From Hyphomicrobiales bacterium (lineage in GTDB: Bacteria > Pseudomonadota > Alphaproteobacteria > Rhizobiales > Rhizobiaceae), in the NCBI GenBank assembly GCA_900465665.1, contig UBJO01000047.1:1-64000 (forward strand): a DNA stretch of 64,000 nucleotides, given 5' to 3'. Every line of letters starts with the position of its first letter. The first letter of the stretch is position 1. Below, piece after piece: positions 54,471 through 63,792 of the stretch. The position numbers and the translations under genes were made by a program. Below the pieces are notes generated by a model, which worked only from the letters and a program-made list of their open reading frames with translations, was not told where the DNA came from and searched no databases.

Positions 54471-55658
54471 TCACTGACGCTCTATGGCGATGGCGGTCGC
54501 TTCGCCGCCACCGATACAGAGCGCAGCCATCCCGCGCTTCAGCCCGTATCGCTCGAGTGCCGCCAGCAGCGTGACGATGACGCGGGCCCCAGACGCACCG
54601 ATCGGATGCCCAAGCGCGCATGCGCCGCCGTGGACGTTCACCTTGTCGTGGGGGATATCGAGATCACGCATCGCGGCCATCGGCACGACGGCGAAGGCTT
54701 CGTTGATTTCAAACAGATCGACGCTCAATAGCGGCCATCCCGTGCGCTCGGAGAGCTTTCTCAAGGCGCCGATCGGCGCCGTGGCGAATTCGCCGGGTGC
54801 CTGCGAGTGCGTGGCATGACCGACAATCGTCGCGCGCGGTGCCATATCATGTTGGTCGGCTCGCGAGCGTCGCATCAGCACCAGCGCGGCGGCGCCATCG
54901 GAAATCGAGCTCGCATTGGCGGCCGTCACGGTTCCACCCTCGCGGAAGGCCGGCTTCAGCCTGGGAATCTTCTCGATGCTAGCCTTGCCGGGTTGCTCGT
55001 CCTCACGGATCGTCGCTTCGCTTTTGCCTGACATGACCGATACCGGCACGATCTCGCGGTCGAAATAGCCGGCCTCTATCGCCTTTTGCGCCCGCGTGAG
55101 CGATGTAATGGCATAGGCGTCCTGCGCCTCTCGCGTGAATTGATAGGCCTCGGCACAGTCTTCCGCGAATGTCCCCATCAAGCGCCCCTTGTCATAGGCA
55201 TCCTCGAGCCCATCGAGGAACATATGATCGATCACGCGCCCATGGCCGAGCCGATAGCCGCCGCGAGCACGATCAAGTAGATAGGGCGCGTTCGTCATGC
55301 TTTCCATGCCGCCCGCGATCACCAGCGAGGCGCTGCCGGCGGCGATGAGATCATGGCCGATCATCACGGCTTTCATGCCGGAGCCGCACATCTTGTTCAC
55401 GGTGCTGGCGGCGGTAGAGAAGGGGAGGCCGGCGCCAATCGCGGCCTGTCGTGCCGGAGCCTGACCCTGGCCGGCGGCGAGCACGCAGCCCATGATGACC
55501 TCGTCGACACTCTCAGCTGGGACGTGACTTTGCGAGAGCGCCGCTGCCATCGCCGATGCACCCAGCTGCGGTGCGGCCAAGGACGAGAAAGCTCCCTGAA
55601 AGCCACCGATCGGCGTGCGGGCAGCGCCTGTGATCACAATCGGGTCCTGCATCGTCAT
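54471..55658 (-). CDS. Acetyl-CoA acetyltransferase (thiolase)
   Basis: This 395-residue thiolase has the catalytic Cys in NKMCGSGMKAVMIGHDL near residue 90, NEAFAVVPMAAMRDLDI, the His in GGACALGHPIGASGARV near 350 and the second Cys in ALCIGGGEATAIAIE near the C-terminus. It splits acetoacetyl-CoA or 2-methylacetoacetyl-CoA, the end product of isoleucine or leucine breakdown, or condenses acetyl-CoA. I choose the ATG at 55656-55658 because GAGGAGG lies five bases upstream. It is the first gene of the bkd operon. Confidence 0.93.
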   Translation of the reverse strand: MTMQDPIVITGAARTPIGGFQGAFSSLAAPQLGASAMAAALSQSHVPAESVDEVIMGCVLAAGQGQAPARQAAIGAGLPFSTAASTVNKMCGSGMKAVMIGHDLIAAGSASLVIAGGMESMTNAPYLLDRARGGYRLGHGRVIDHMFLDGLEDAYDKGRLMGTFAEDCAEAYQFTREAQDAYAITSLTRAQKAIEAGYFDREIVPVSVMSGKSEATIREDEQPGKASIEKIPRLKPAFREGGTVTAANASSISDGAAALVLMRRSRADQHDMAPRATIVGHATHSQAPGEFATAPIGALRKLSERTGWPLLSVDLFEINEAFAVVPMAAMRDLDIPHDKVNVHGGACALGHPIGASGARVIVTLLAALERYGLKRGMAALCIGGGEATAIAIERQ

Positions 55659-56018
55659 CGCGACCTCCTCCTCGAAGCCGGCATCGGGATCTACCGTAGG
55701 CCATAACGCAAGTGCCCCTCCCGCGACCGGGAAGACCAAACGTCGTAAAGCTGCAGGGTTCTCCTCCCATGCATCCTCTCGTGGATTGCACTTCGCCGCA
55801 TCAACCTCCAGCGGCACTTTAGGCAATCAAGATAATGCAAAGTCTATGCGCGCTCTTGGTTGAAAGCGATGGCAAATTGTTGCGATGTTTATCGGCAGCG
55901 GGCAACGAAGTTGCCGCACGCATGGCTACTTCGGACCAATCGTTGCGGCGCGGCTCAACCGCGCTGCTGGACCGGGTTGCGCGCCGCCTCCAGCATTATC
56001 GTCCGGCGATCCCGCCCT
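55659..56018. other. Intergenic region between dadA and the bkd operon
   Basis: These 360 bases hold the promoter of the minus-strand bkd operon and the 3' side of dadA. A small hairpin GGCAAC-GAA-GTTGCC is at 55901-55915, too short for a sure terminator. TTTGCATTATCTTGATTGCC (read on the minus strand, near 55825-55845) is AT-rich and may be part of the promoter. No further gene is supported. Confidence 0.4.
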
Positions 56019-57272
56019 CTATCGGCCGTAGCGGGCGAGCGACAGGTCGCTGACGTCGATATCCGCCTTTCGGCCGCTGACGACATCCGTCAGCACCCGT
56101 GCGGAGCCGGTGCTCATGGTCCAGCCGAGCGTGCCGTGGCCGGTGTTGAGGAAGAGATTGCGGATGTTGGTCGCGCCGATCACAGGAGTGCCATCCGGCG
56201 TCATCGGGCGCAGTCCCGACCAATAATTGGCCGCCTTCAGATCGCCGCCGGGGAAAAGATCGCTGACAGAATGTTCCAGCGTTCTACGGCGCGCGGGGCC
56301 GAGATCGTTGGTGTAGCCGGAGATCTCCGCCATGCCGCCAACGCGGATGCGGTCGCCGAGGCGCGTGATGGCGATCTTGTAGGTCTCGTCCATGACCGTG
56401 GATTCCGGCGCGCGTGACGCATCGGTGATCGGGATGGTCAGCGAATAGCCTTTCACCGGGTAAACCGGAAGCTTGATGCCTGACGGTTTCAACAGCAGCG
56501 GCGAATAGCTGCCGAGCGCGACGACGACGGCATCGGACAGAACCTTGCCGGTGTCGGTGACGACGCCCTTGGCCTGTCCAGCCTCGATCACAAGCCCCTT
56601 GATCTGGCGTCCGCAGTCGAATGTCACGCCCATCGACGCGCATTTGGCGGCGAGCGCATTGGTGAACTTGAAGCAATCGCCGGTCTCGTCTTTGGGCGTC
56701 AGCAGGCCGCCGACGATCTTGTCGCCGACGTGGCGCAACGCCGGCTCCATGCGGATGCAGCCCTCGCGGTCCAGCACTTCGTAAGGAATGCCGTCAGCCG
56801 CCAGCGCCTTCACATCCTTGGCCGATGCGTCGAGCTGCGCCTGCGTGCGGAAGAGCTGCAGCGTGCCCTGCATGCGCTCGTCATAGGCGATATCGGTTTC
56901 GGCGCGCAGCTCGGCGAGCGAGAGGCGGCTGTAGTCGGCAAGGCGCAGCATGCGCGACTTGTTGATCGCGTAGCGCTCGGATGTGCAGTTGGCGAGCATT
57001 CTGATCATCCAGGAGATCATCGCGTAGTCCACCTTCGGACGGAGGACGAGCGGCGCATGCTCCATGAACAGCCACTTCAGCGCCTTCTGCGGAATACCCG
57101 GCGCCGCCCACGGCGAGCAATATCCAAAAGACACTTCGCCGGCATTGGCGAAGCTGGTTTCGAGAGCCGGGCCGGACCGGCGATCGATGACGGTGACCTG
57201 ATGTCCCGCCTTGGCCAGATAGTAGGCACTGGTGACACCGATGACGCCGGCGCCGAGAACTGTGACTTTCAT
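56019..57272 (-). CDS. dadA: D-amino acid dehydrogenase
   Basis: This 417-residue membrane-associated flavoprotein oxidises D-alanine and other D-amino acids to 2-oxo acids. It has the FAD motif [20 protein letters not shown] at the start, [39 protein letters not shown] and the C-terminal [20 protein letters not shown]. It lies 27 bases downstream of alr in the same direction, so the two form a dad operon: racemase makes D-alanine, the dehydrogenase gives pyruvate. The divergent Lrp gene probably controls it. Confidence 0.95.
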   Translation of the reverse strand: MKVTVLGAGVIGVTSAYYLAKAGHQVTVIDRRSGPALETSFANAGEVSFGYCSPWAAPGIPQKALKWLFMEHAPLVLRPKVDYAMISWMIRMLANCTSERYAINKSRMLRLADYSRLSLAELRAETDIAYDERMQGTLQLFRTQAQLDASAKDVKALAADGIPYEVLDREGCIRMEPALRHVGDKIVGGLLTPKDETGDCFKFTNALAAKCASMGVTFDCGRQIKGLVIEAGQAKGVVTDTGKVLSDAVVVALGSYSPLLLKPSGIKLPVYPVKGYSLTIPITDASRAPESTVMDETYKIAITRLGDRIRVGGMAEISGYTNDLGPARRRTLEHSVSDLFPGGDLKAANYWSGLRPMTPDGTPVIGATNIRNLFLNTGHGTLGWTMSTGSARVLTDVVSGRKADIDVSDLSLARYGR

Positions 57273-57299
57273 GCTTGCCCTCTTATGTATGCTTTTTTA

Positions 57300-58418
57300 T
57301 CAGATGTATTGGCGATGATAGCGCTGGCCGAGGCCCGTGAGTATCTCATACGAAATGGTGCCGGCGTCGCGCGCGATGTCCTCAAGGCTTTGATCGGCGC
57401 CGATCAGCTCCGCGAGGCTGCCAAGACCAAGCGCATCTGCCGGAAGAGATGAAATATCGATCGTCATGCTATCCATGGACACGCGACCAACGATCGGCAG
57501 GCGCTGGCCGCCGAAATAGGCGGCGCCACGCCCGCTGAGACTTCTCGGCAAGCCATCCGCATATCCAGCGGCAAGCGTCGCAAGCCGCATCTCCGACGGG
57601 GCCCGGTAAGTACCGGCATACCCCACCAGTGCGCCTTCGGGCACGGTGTGCGTCTGAACGACGCGGACACTGAGTTGAACAACCGGCTTCATCGGATTGG
57701 CGATGCGATCGCTTGCCGCGCCACCATAAAGCGCGATCCCCGGCCGCACCATATCACCATGAAAGTCGGAGCTGAGGAGAATGCCGCCCGAATTGGCGAA
57801 ACACAGCTTGGCCTGTGGAAAGCCGGCCGCGAGATCCTGCATGACGGCAAGCTGCGCGGCGTTCTGCGGGTTGTCGCTCTCATCCGCGCTGGCCAGATGG
57901 CTCATGATGAACTGCACGTCGATATCTCGTAGCAGCGTAGGATCTTCCGCGAGAACCGATGCATCCGCCACGCTCAGGCCAAGGCGCGACATGCCGGTGT
58001 CGAACTGAAGCACGGCCGGAAGAGGGGCGCCGCGCCGCGCCGCGGCGAGCGACCAGTTATGAAGCTGCGCCATCGAATTGAGAACCGGGATGATCCCGTT
58101 GGCGGCCGCAAACTCTTCACCACCGGGCATGATCCCGTTCAGAACAAAGAGCTTTGCGTCCGTTGGCAAATATCGCTTGAGGTTTCTGGCTTCGACGAGG
58201 TGTGCCACGAAAAAGTGGCGACAGCCCTCCGCGGCCAGAGCAGTGGCGACGCGATCGGCACCCAGGCCATAAGCGTCTGCCTTGACGACAGCGCCGCAAA
58301 TCGATGGCGCGACGTGATTTGCGAGGAGCCGGTAATTCGCCCTGATTGCGTCGAGATCGATGGTGAGAACGCCCGACAACGCGTCATCACTGAGAGTATT
58401 TGCGACGGCAGCGTCCAT
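57300..58418 (-). CDS. alr: Alanine racemase (catabolic type)
   Basis: This 372-residue PLP enzyme interconverts L- and D-alanine. The PLP lysine is in CGAVVKADAYGLGADRV near residue 45, the catalytic Tyr in LVGYAGTYRAPSEMRLAT near 260, and VGRVSMDSMTIDISSL near 310 is the usual C-terminal block. Its place before dadA suggests the catabolic DadX role. The cell-wall alanine racemase may be elsewhere. The promoter faces the Lrp gene, with the palindrome at 58484-58499. Confidence 0.94.
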   Translation of the reverse strand: MDAAVANTLSDDALSGVLTIDLDAIRANYRLLANHVAPSICGAVVKADAYGLGADRVATALAAEGCRHFFVAHLVEARNLKRYLPTDAKLFVLNGIMPGGEEFAAANGIIPVLNSMAQLHNWSLAAARRGAPLPAVLQFDTGMSRLGLSVADASVLAEDPTLLRDIDVQFIMSHLASADESDNPQNAAQLAVMQDLAAGFPQAKLCFANSGGILLSSDFHGDMVRPGIALYGGAASDRIANPMKPVVQLSVRVVQTHTVPEGALVGYAGTYRAPSEMRLATLAAGYADGLPRSLSGRGAAYFGGQRLPIVGRVSMDSMTIDISSLPADALGLGSLAELIGADQSLEDIARDAGTISYEILTGLGQRYHRQYI

Positions 58419-58483
58419 CGTGATCCCCTTTGATTGTTGTTATGAAGATATCGAAACAATCGAGCAATTTCCTGGTGATCAGC

Positions 58484-58499
58484 ATTGCAATATTGCAAT
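58484..58499. promoter_or_regulatory. Repeated ATTGCAAT palindrome, candidate Lrp operator
   Basis: ATTGCAAT occurs twice in direct contact (58484-58491 and 58492-58499); each copy is a palindrome and the pair forms a perfect 16-bp palindrome. It lies midway between alr and the divergent Lrp gene. Lrp/AsnC dimers bind this kind of AT-rich dyad. Confidence 0.6.
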
Positions 58500-58548
58500 C
58501 GGTCGATGATTGAGAAATTATCGAGCGTCAAAAGAGGAATTATTGCGC

Positions 58549-59007
58549 ATGATCCTGGATGCAATCGATCGTAACATTGTCCGGCAACTCAGATTGAATG
58601 CGCGCATCGCCAACACGGCGCTCGCGGCGGAAGTCGGCCTTTCGCCGTCGGCCTGTCTTCGACGCATAGCGAGGCTCGAAAAATCCGGCCATATCAGGGG
58701 CTACACGGCCTTGATCGGCACCTCGGATAGTGACGATGCCCTGGCGGTTATCGTCAACATCACGCTCGATCGGCAGACCGAGGAACATCTGAACAGGTTC
58801 GAGGCGGCGATCCGCCGATATCCCGAGATCCAGGAATGTTTTCTCATGACCGGCGGATCGGACTATATTCTCAAGGTCGAAGTGGACAGCGCGCGTGATT
58901 TCGAGCGAATCCACAAGGATATCCTGTCGACCTTGCCTGGCGTCGCACGTATTCATTCGAGCTTCTCGATCAGGGACGTGTTGAAGCGGGGACCACGTAA
59001 AGGCTGA
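58549..59007 (+). CDS. Lrp/AsnC family transcriptional regulator
   Basis: This 152-residue regulator has the HTH (LDAIDRNIVRQLRLNARIAN, LSPSACLRRIARLEKSGHIR) and the RAM ligand domain (ALAVIVNITLDRQTEEHLNR; PEIQECFLMTGGSDYILKVE). I choose the ATG at 58549 with GAGGAA nine bases upstream. It is divergent from alr-dadA and probably activates that operon in response to alanine, as DadR does in other bacteria. It could also act on the nearby bkd operon (BkdR-like role), which is not shown. Confidence 0.92.
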   Translation: MILDAIDRNIVRQLRLNARIANTALAAEVGLSPSACLRRIARLEKSGHIRGYTALIGTSDSDDALAVIVNITLDRQTEEHLNRFEAAIRRYPEIQECFLMTGGSDYILKVEVDSARDFERIHKDILSTLPGVARIHSSFSIRDVLKRGPRKG

Positions 59008-59357
59008 CCTGGATGGTGCCCCTAGGTTGCAACGCTAGTTTGGCGCGAACGTGTCGGATTGATAGGTCGGAGGAAGCGATGACAGTTGAGGAAAATTGCC
59101 ACCGCGCAGTGTGACTACAGGCGAAAAGAACTGTCGCGGATGCGGAAAGATCGCTGGATTGCCATCTTTCGGCGAGACGCCATCCAGTGTGTTTGGCTGG
59201 CGTTTGAGCCACTCTCCCGGTGAAAACGCTTTGCCCGCTTGGGTAGTTCTTGCACGCGCCCCGCATACATATTAATGGCTGTCGCGGTTGGCTAAGACGT
59301 GTGTCCAGCGAAGAAAATTAGCAATTTGGCGCCCGATGGATGCCCCAGGAGACCACT
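59008..59357. other. Intergenic region before the polysaccharide cluster
   Basis: These 350 bases include a short frame of 11 codons at 59079-59114 (ATG with GGAGGAAGCG upstream, MTVEENCHRAV) that could be a leader peptide but has no other support. The remainder probably carries the promoter of the cluster starting with GT25. No RNA gene or repeat is seen. Confidence 0.4.
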
Positions 59358-60176
59358 GTGCGTGAACGCCAGCAGACAGAGAGTGCGGCCGAAATCGGCA
59401 ATGCGCGCCGATCTGGAACGGGCGAGGCCCTGTCTCGGCGGGAAATCGTGTCCTACGTGATCAACCTCGATCGCTCCATCGACCGCTGGCACCATATCAA
59501 CAGCCAGGCCGAAGAGTTCGGCCTTGATATACAGCGCATCCCTGGCGTCGAGATCGATGCCGCGAACGGTGCGCAATGGCCGGGTTATGATCGCGCGGCC
59601 TTCATGCGCGGCAGCAGTCGCCCGATGTTGCCACAGGAGTACGGCTGCTATCTCGCCCATGTCAAAGCGCTCAACGCGTTTCTGGAAAGCGAGGCGGATT
59701 GCGCCGTCATCATGGAGGATGATGTCAATCTCAGCGCCGACCTCGTCTCGCGCGCCTACGGCGCCCACAAGGCCGCACCATTCGCCGAAGTCATCAAGCT
59801 GCTGAACCACCGCGTCGTCTGGTTCCGGCCAGTCGCGCGGTCGGTCGGTGGCGATGTGATCGGAAAGTGTCTGTTCGGGCCGCAGGGGTCGGCTGCCTGC
59901 TACCTCGTGACCCGCGCCGGCGCGCGCAAGCTTGTTGATGCCCTCAAGGTGATCACATGCCCCTACGACGTTGCGCTTGAGCGTGGTTGGGCGACCGGCG
60001 TCAAGGTCTATACGCTGAAGCAGGATCTGATCACCTTGTCGGTTCGCTCGAAAGAGAGTCAGATCGCCGATCGCGCGCGTTATCGCTCGATCAAGCTGCA
60101 CGGCCTCCGCAAAATTCCAACCCATATCTGGCGCATGCTGGAACTCTTTCGCCGGGTGGGATACGCAGTCTTATGA
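59358..60176 (+). CDS. Glycosyltransferase family 25 protein
   Basis: This protein of about 272 residues has the GT25 marks: VSYVINLDRSIDRWHHINSQ near residue 35, QEYGCYLAHVKALNAFLESE, the VIMEDDVNLSADL motif with the acidic residues that bind the metal and sugar nucleotide, and GSAACYLVTRAGARKLVDAL. Family members add sugars such as galactose to lipopolysaccharide or exopolysaccharide. I prefer the GTG at 59358 because CAGGAG lies seven bases upstream; an ATG at 59340 is in frame. It opens the surface polysaccharide cluster. Confidence 0.9.
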   Translation: MRERQQTESAAEIGNARRSGTGEALSRREIVSYVINLDRSIDRWHHINSQAEEFGLDIQRIPGVEIDAANGAQWPGYDRAAFMRGSSRPMLPQEYGCYLAHVKALNAFLESEADCAVIMEDDVNLSADLVSRAYGAHKAAPFAEVIKLLNHRVVWFRPVARSVGGDVIGKCLFGPQGSAACYLVTRAGARKLVDALKVITCPYDVALERGWATGVKVYTLKQDLITLSVRSKESQIADRARYRSIKLHGLRKIPTHIWRMLELFRRVGYAVL

Positions 60177-60257
60177 GCCATCCGTTCAGAGCCATTTTTT
60201 GCCATAGCATCGCGTGTCGGCCGCTATCGCTAAAACCGTCACGATCGAGCCAGCGCC

Positions 60258-62174
60258 ATGTTTGATAACTACGTTCAGCAAGTTCTTGCCTTGCCGCGGC
60301 CAGCGAAGCGGGTCATCGCTCTGCTCTTCGATGCCTGCCTGTGCATCATCACGGTCTGGATCGCCTTCTGCTTTCGCTTCAACGACTGGTACCTGATGAC
60401 AGGTGTGCAGTTCTGGACGATCCCGGTATCACTTGTTATCGCGCTGCCGCTGTTCATCACCTTCGGCCTTTATCGTGCCATTTTCCGTTTCATGGGCTGG
60501 GCAGCCTTTTCGACAGTTATCAAGTGCGTGCTGATCTACGGCGCCGTCTACATGGTGATCTTCACGGTTATCAGCGTACCGACCGTCCCCCGAACGGTCG
60601 GTATCCTGCAGCCGATGCTGCTCCTGCTGGCCGTAGGCCTGTCGCGCTTCGTGGCGCGCTATTTCCTCTACGATGCCTATAGCGAAATTCTGGGCGAGGC
60701 GGCACCGATCCGCACCCTGGTCTATGGTGCTGGCACGCAGGGACGGCAGCTTGTCAGTGCATTGGGGCACTCGGCCGAGTTCAAGGTCGTCGGCTTTCTC
60801 GATGACGATCGCGGCCTGAAGGGTATGTCGCTGAACGGCGTGAAGATCTATAGCCCTCTCAACATCGAGAAGGTTTGCGCGGATCTGGAGGTCAAGACCG
60901 TTCTCCTCGCTCTTCCGCAGATCGATCGCGGCCGACGCCACGAGATCATCGAGCGCTTGCGCTCGGCAAAAGTCGCCGTGCGCACGGTTCCCGATATCAG
61001 CGCAATCGCGACCGGCCAAGCACAGCTCACCGACCTTCAGGACCTTGATGTCGAGGACCTTTTGGGCCGCACGGCGGTGCTGCCGAACAAAACATTGCTG
61101 GAGCAGAACGTCCGAGATCGGATCGTCCTGGTCACCGGTGCGGCCGGCTCGATCGGAAGCCAGTTGTGCCGCGAAATCGCAAAGCTTGGCCCCAAGGCAC
61201 TCCTGCTTCTGGACCAGAATGAGTTCGGCATTTATTCGCTCCAGGGCGAATTGGCCGGCGATACCGAGGAACCGCCGTTTCCGATCGTTCCGCTGCTTGC
61301 AGATGTCTGCGACGAATATCGCATCAGCACGATCCTTCAGACCTGGAAACCAGCGACCGTCTATCACGCCGCCGCCTACAAGCATGTGCCGCTCGTTGAG
61401 CAAAATCCGGCCGAAGGCGTCAAGACGAACGTCTTCGGAACGCTGACGGTCTCCAAGGCTGCCTTGGCGGCGGGTGTCGAGCGCATGATTCTCGTCAGCA
61501 CCGACAAGGCTGTCCGCCCGACCAATGTCATGGGTGCGACCAAGCGGCTGGCCGAAATGATCCTTCAGGCGCTCGCCGAAGAGCGCAGGAACACGACATT
61601 CTCCATGGTCCGCTTCGGCAACGTGCTTGGCTCATCCGGCTCGGTCGTTCCTCTCTTCCGTCAACAGATCAGCCGTGGCGGGCCGATCACGCTGACGCAT
61701 GAGGAGATCACCCGCTTCTTCATGACCGTGCCGGAAGCCGCCCAGCTCGTCATCCAGGCCGGCGCTATGGCGACCGGTGGCGATGTGTACCTGCTCGACA
61801 TGGGCGAGCCGGTGAAGATCATCGATCTCGCGCGCCGCATGGTCGAACTGTCGGGTCTGACTGTCCAGGACGAGCAGAACCCGAGCGGCGATATCAGCAT
61901 CGTGACAACCGGATTGCGGCCGGGAGAAAAGCTCTACGAAGAGCTGCTGATCAACGACAATCCCGAGGTCACCGACCATCCGAAGATCAGGCGCGCGCGC
62001 GAACAGTTCCTTGGCTGGCCGCAATTGTCGGCCAAGCTCGACCAACTTGCTGATCTCGCGCGCGCTGGCGATGCAAGGCGTATGAAGGCGGCGTTGAGTG
62101 AACTTGTGCCGGGATACAGCCCGATGGAGCGCGTGGTCGATCTCGTCGCGCTCAGGCAGGAAGTATCGCAATGA
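60258..62174 (+). CDS. Polysaccharide biosynthesis protein, FlaA1/CapD/WbpM type nucleotide-sugar dehydratase
   Basis: This 638-residue protein has four N-terminal membrane helices (residues 15-135; for example VIALLFDACLCIITVWIAF), a middle CoA-binding-like domain (VYGAGTQGRQLVSALGH) and a C-terminal SDR domain (VTGAAGSIGSQLCREIAKLG; LVSTDKAVRPTNVMGATKRL). The Met in place of Tyr in TNVMGATKR is typical of the FlaA1/WbpM group, which dehydrates UDP-GlcNAc to 4-keto-6-deoxy sugars. It acts at the inner membrane to make sugars for the polysaccharide built by the neighbours. Confidence 0.92.
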   Translation: MFDNYVQQVLALPRPAKRVIALLFDACLCIITVWIAFCFRFNDWYLMTGVQFWTIPVSLVIALPLFITFGLYRAIFRFMGWAAFSTVIKCVLIYGAVYMVIFTVISVPTVPRTVGILQPMLLLLAVGLSRFVARYFLYDAYSEILGEAAPIRTLVYGAGTQGRQLVSALGHSAEFKVVGFLDDDRGLKGMSLNGVKIYSPLNIEKVCADLEVKTVLLALPQIDRGRRHEIIERLRSAKVAVRTVPDISAIATGQAQLTDLQDLDVEDLLGRTAVLPNKTLLEQNVRDRIVLVTGAAGSIGSQLCREIAKLGPKALLLLDQNEFGIYSLQGELAGDTEEPPFPIVPLLADVCDEYRISTILQTWKPATVYHAAAYKHVPLVEQNPAEGVKTNVFGTLTVSKAALAAGVERMILVSTDKAVRPTNVMGATKRLAEMILQALAEERRNTTFSMVRFGNVLGSSGSVVPLFRQQISRGGPITLTHEEITRFFMTVPEAAQLVIQAGAMATGGDVYLLDMGEPVKIIDLARRMVELSGLTVQDEQNPSGDISIVTTGLRPGEKLYEELLINDNPEVTDHPKIRRAREQFLGWPQLSAKLDQLADLARAGDARRMKAALSELVPGYSPMERVVDLVALRQEVSQ

Positions 62175-62217
62175 CGATATCCGTTCCACCAAAAGGCGCC
62201 TTCAAGCGGAGCGTCAT

Positions 62218-63153
62218 ATGTTTCTCGTAACCGGCGCCTCGGGCTTCGTCGGGCGCGGGCTCATGCAAACTCTGCGTCAGCGCGGTATGCCGTTTCGGGC
62301 AACGAGCAGACAGGGCGGCGGCGAGCTCTTTGCCGTCGGTGATATCGACGGGCGCACGGATTGGTCGGCCGCTCTTGCCGGCGTCGACACTGTCGTTCAT
62401 CTGGCGGCGGTCAATCAGAACGTCGTCGAGGGTTCGCCGGCCGTTCTCGCGGAATATCGCTCGGTGAACGTCGAGGGGACGATCAATCTGGCAAAGCAGG
62501 CTGCGGTGGCCGGCGTCAAGCGGTTCGTGTTCGTTAGTTCCATAAAGGTGAACGGCGAGGCGACAGCGAAGGACAAGCCTTTCACGGCCACGGACGTGCC
62601 TGCCCCGGAAACCGATTATGGCCGGACGAAGCTGGAGGCCGAGCAGGGGCTGCGCGCGCTTTCCGAGAGCACGACAATGGAGGTCGTCATTGTCAGGTCG
62701 CCGCTCGTCTACGGTCCCGGTATGAAGGGAAGTTTCCAGGCCTTGGTGCGGCTCGCCCAGCGCGGCTTGCCGTTGCCGTTCGCCTCGATCAAAAATCGCC
62801 GCTCGATGGTCTATCTGGAGAACCTGACTGATCTGATCGTGACCGCCGCAACCCATCCGGATGCCGCCGGCGGGACGTTCATGGCTGCCGACCGCAAAAG
62901 TCCATCGACGCCGGAGCTGATCCGCCTGATCGCTGCTGCGACCGGCTCGTCGGCGTCGCTGCTGCCGTTTCCACCCGCGCTCCTGGAGCTTGCCGGCGCG
63001 ATCACCAGAAAGCGGGAACTCGTCAATCGCCTGACGCGCTCACTTGAGGTGGACATCTCCGAGACCAGCCGCCGCCTTGGCTGGGTTCCACCATTCGACA
63101 TGAGCGACGGTCTGTCGCGCACGCTCGCCACGACACAACCCGCGAAGGACTGA
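62218..63153 (+). CDS. NAD-dependent epimerase/dehydratase family protein
   Basis: This 311-residue SDR has the NAD motif FLVTGASGFVGRGLMQTLRQ at the start, HLAAVNQNVVEG, the Ser/Tyr/Lys set in FVFVSSIKVNGEAT and TDYGRTKLEAEQGL, and RSPLVYGPGMKG. Homologues (WbpV/WbjF/RmlD-like) reduce or epimerise 4-keto sugars, the products expected of the FlaA1-type enzyme upstream. The longer frame from 62098 overlaps the upstream gene; I choose the ATG at 62218 with CGGAG near it. It ends one base before the next start. Confidence 0.9.
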   Translation: MFLVTGASGFVGRGLMQTLRQRGMPFRATSRQGGGELFAVGDIDGRTDWSAALAGVDTVVHLAAVNQNVVEGSPAVLAEYRSVNVEGTINLAKQAAVAGVKRFVFVSSIKVNGEATAKDKPFTATDVPAPETDYGRTKLEAEQGLRALSESTTMEVVIVRSPLVYGPGMKGSFQALVRLAQRGLPLPFASIKNRRSMVYLENLTDLIVTAATHPDAAGGTFMAADRKSPSTPELIRLIAAATGSSASLLPFPPALLELAGAITRKRELVNRLTRSLEVDISETSRRLGWVPPFDMSDGLSRTLATTQPAKD

Positions 63154-63154
63154 C

Positions 63155-63733
63155 ATGACATCGACGCTGAACCAGGGGATAAAACGGGCCTTCGATTTCT
63201 GCGCCGCCTTGGGCGGGCTGGTCGTCCTGTCTCCCGTGTTGCTCGTGCTGACGATCATGGTCCGGCGCTCCTCGCCCGGCGGCGCGTTCTTCCGGCAGCT
63301 GCGAGTGGGGCGAAACGAAGTGCCGTTCACCTGCCTGAAGTTCAGGACGATGGCGGCGGGGACGCCGAATGTCGGCTCGCATGACGCCGCCGAAGCCTGG
63401 ATTACGCCGATCGGCAAGACTCTTCGTGCCTACAAGCTCGATGAGCTGCCGCAGCTGGTGAATGTGCTGAAAGGCGAGATGAGCCTGGTCGGCCCTCGCC
63501 CATGCCTGCCGAGCCAGCCCGATGTCATCGCTGCCCGCAGAGCCAAGGGTGTGTTCGCTGTGCGGCCTGGCATTACCGGTCTGGCGCAAATCGCGGGTAT
63601 CGACATGTCGACCCCGGAAAAACTCGCCACGGCCGATGCCGAATACGTGAAAACCGCCAGCCTCTGGAACGATATCGCGATGATCCTCGGCTCCGTCGTG
63701 GGCAAAGGCAAAGGCGACGCCGCGCGGAAGTAA
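63155..63733 (+). CDS. Sugar-1-phosphate transferase (PglC/WcaJ-like)
   Basis: This 192-residue monotopic membrane enzyme has one N-terminal hydrophobic segment (CAALGGLVVLSPVLLVLTIM) and the bacterial sugar transferase marks: GGAFFRQLRVGRNEVPFTCL, KFRTMAAGT, RAYKLDELPQLVNVLKGEMS and LVGPRPCLPSQPD. It loads the first sugar phosphate on undecaprenyl phosphate to begin repeat-unit assembly. The small size fits the single-domain PglC group, not the long WcaJ form. It follows the epimerase gene after one base, so the four genes from 59358 form one cluster. Confidence 0.93.
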   Translation: MTSTLNQGIKRAFDFCAALGGLVVLSPVLLVLTIMVRRSSPGGAFFRQLRVGRNEVPFTCLKFRTMAAGTPNVGSHDAAEAWITPIGKTLRAYKLDELPQLVNVLKGEMSLVGPRPCLPSQPDVIAARRAKGVFAVRPGITGLAQIAGIDMSTPEKLATADAEYVKTASLWNDIAMILGSVVGKGKGDAARK

Positions 63734-63792
63734 TGCGAGGCTCCAACGCTTGATACGGCTTGAGAACGCGCGAGCCCGCGTTCGCAAATTGC

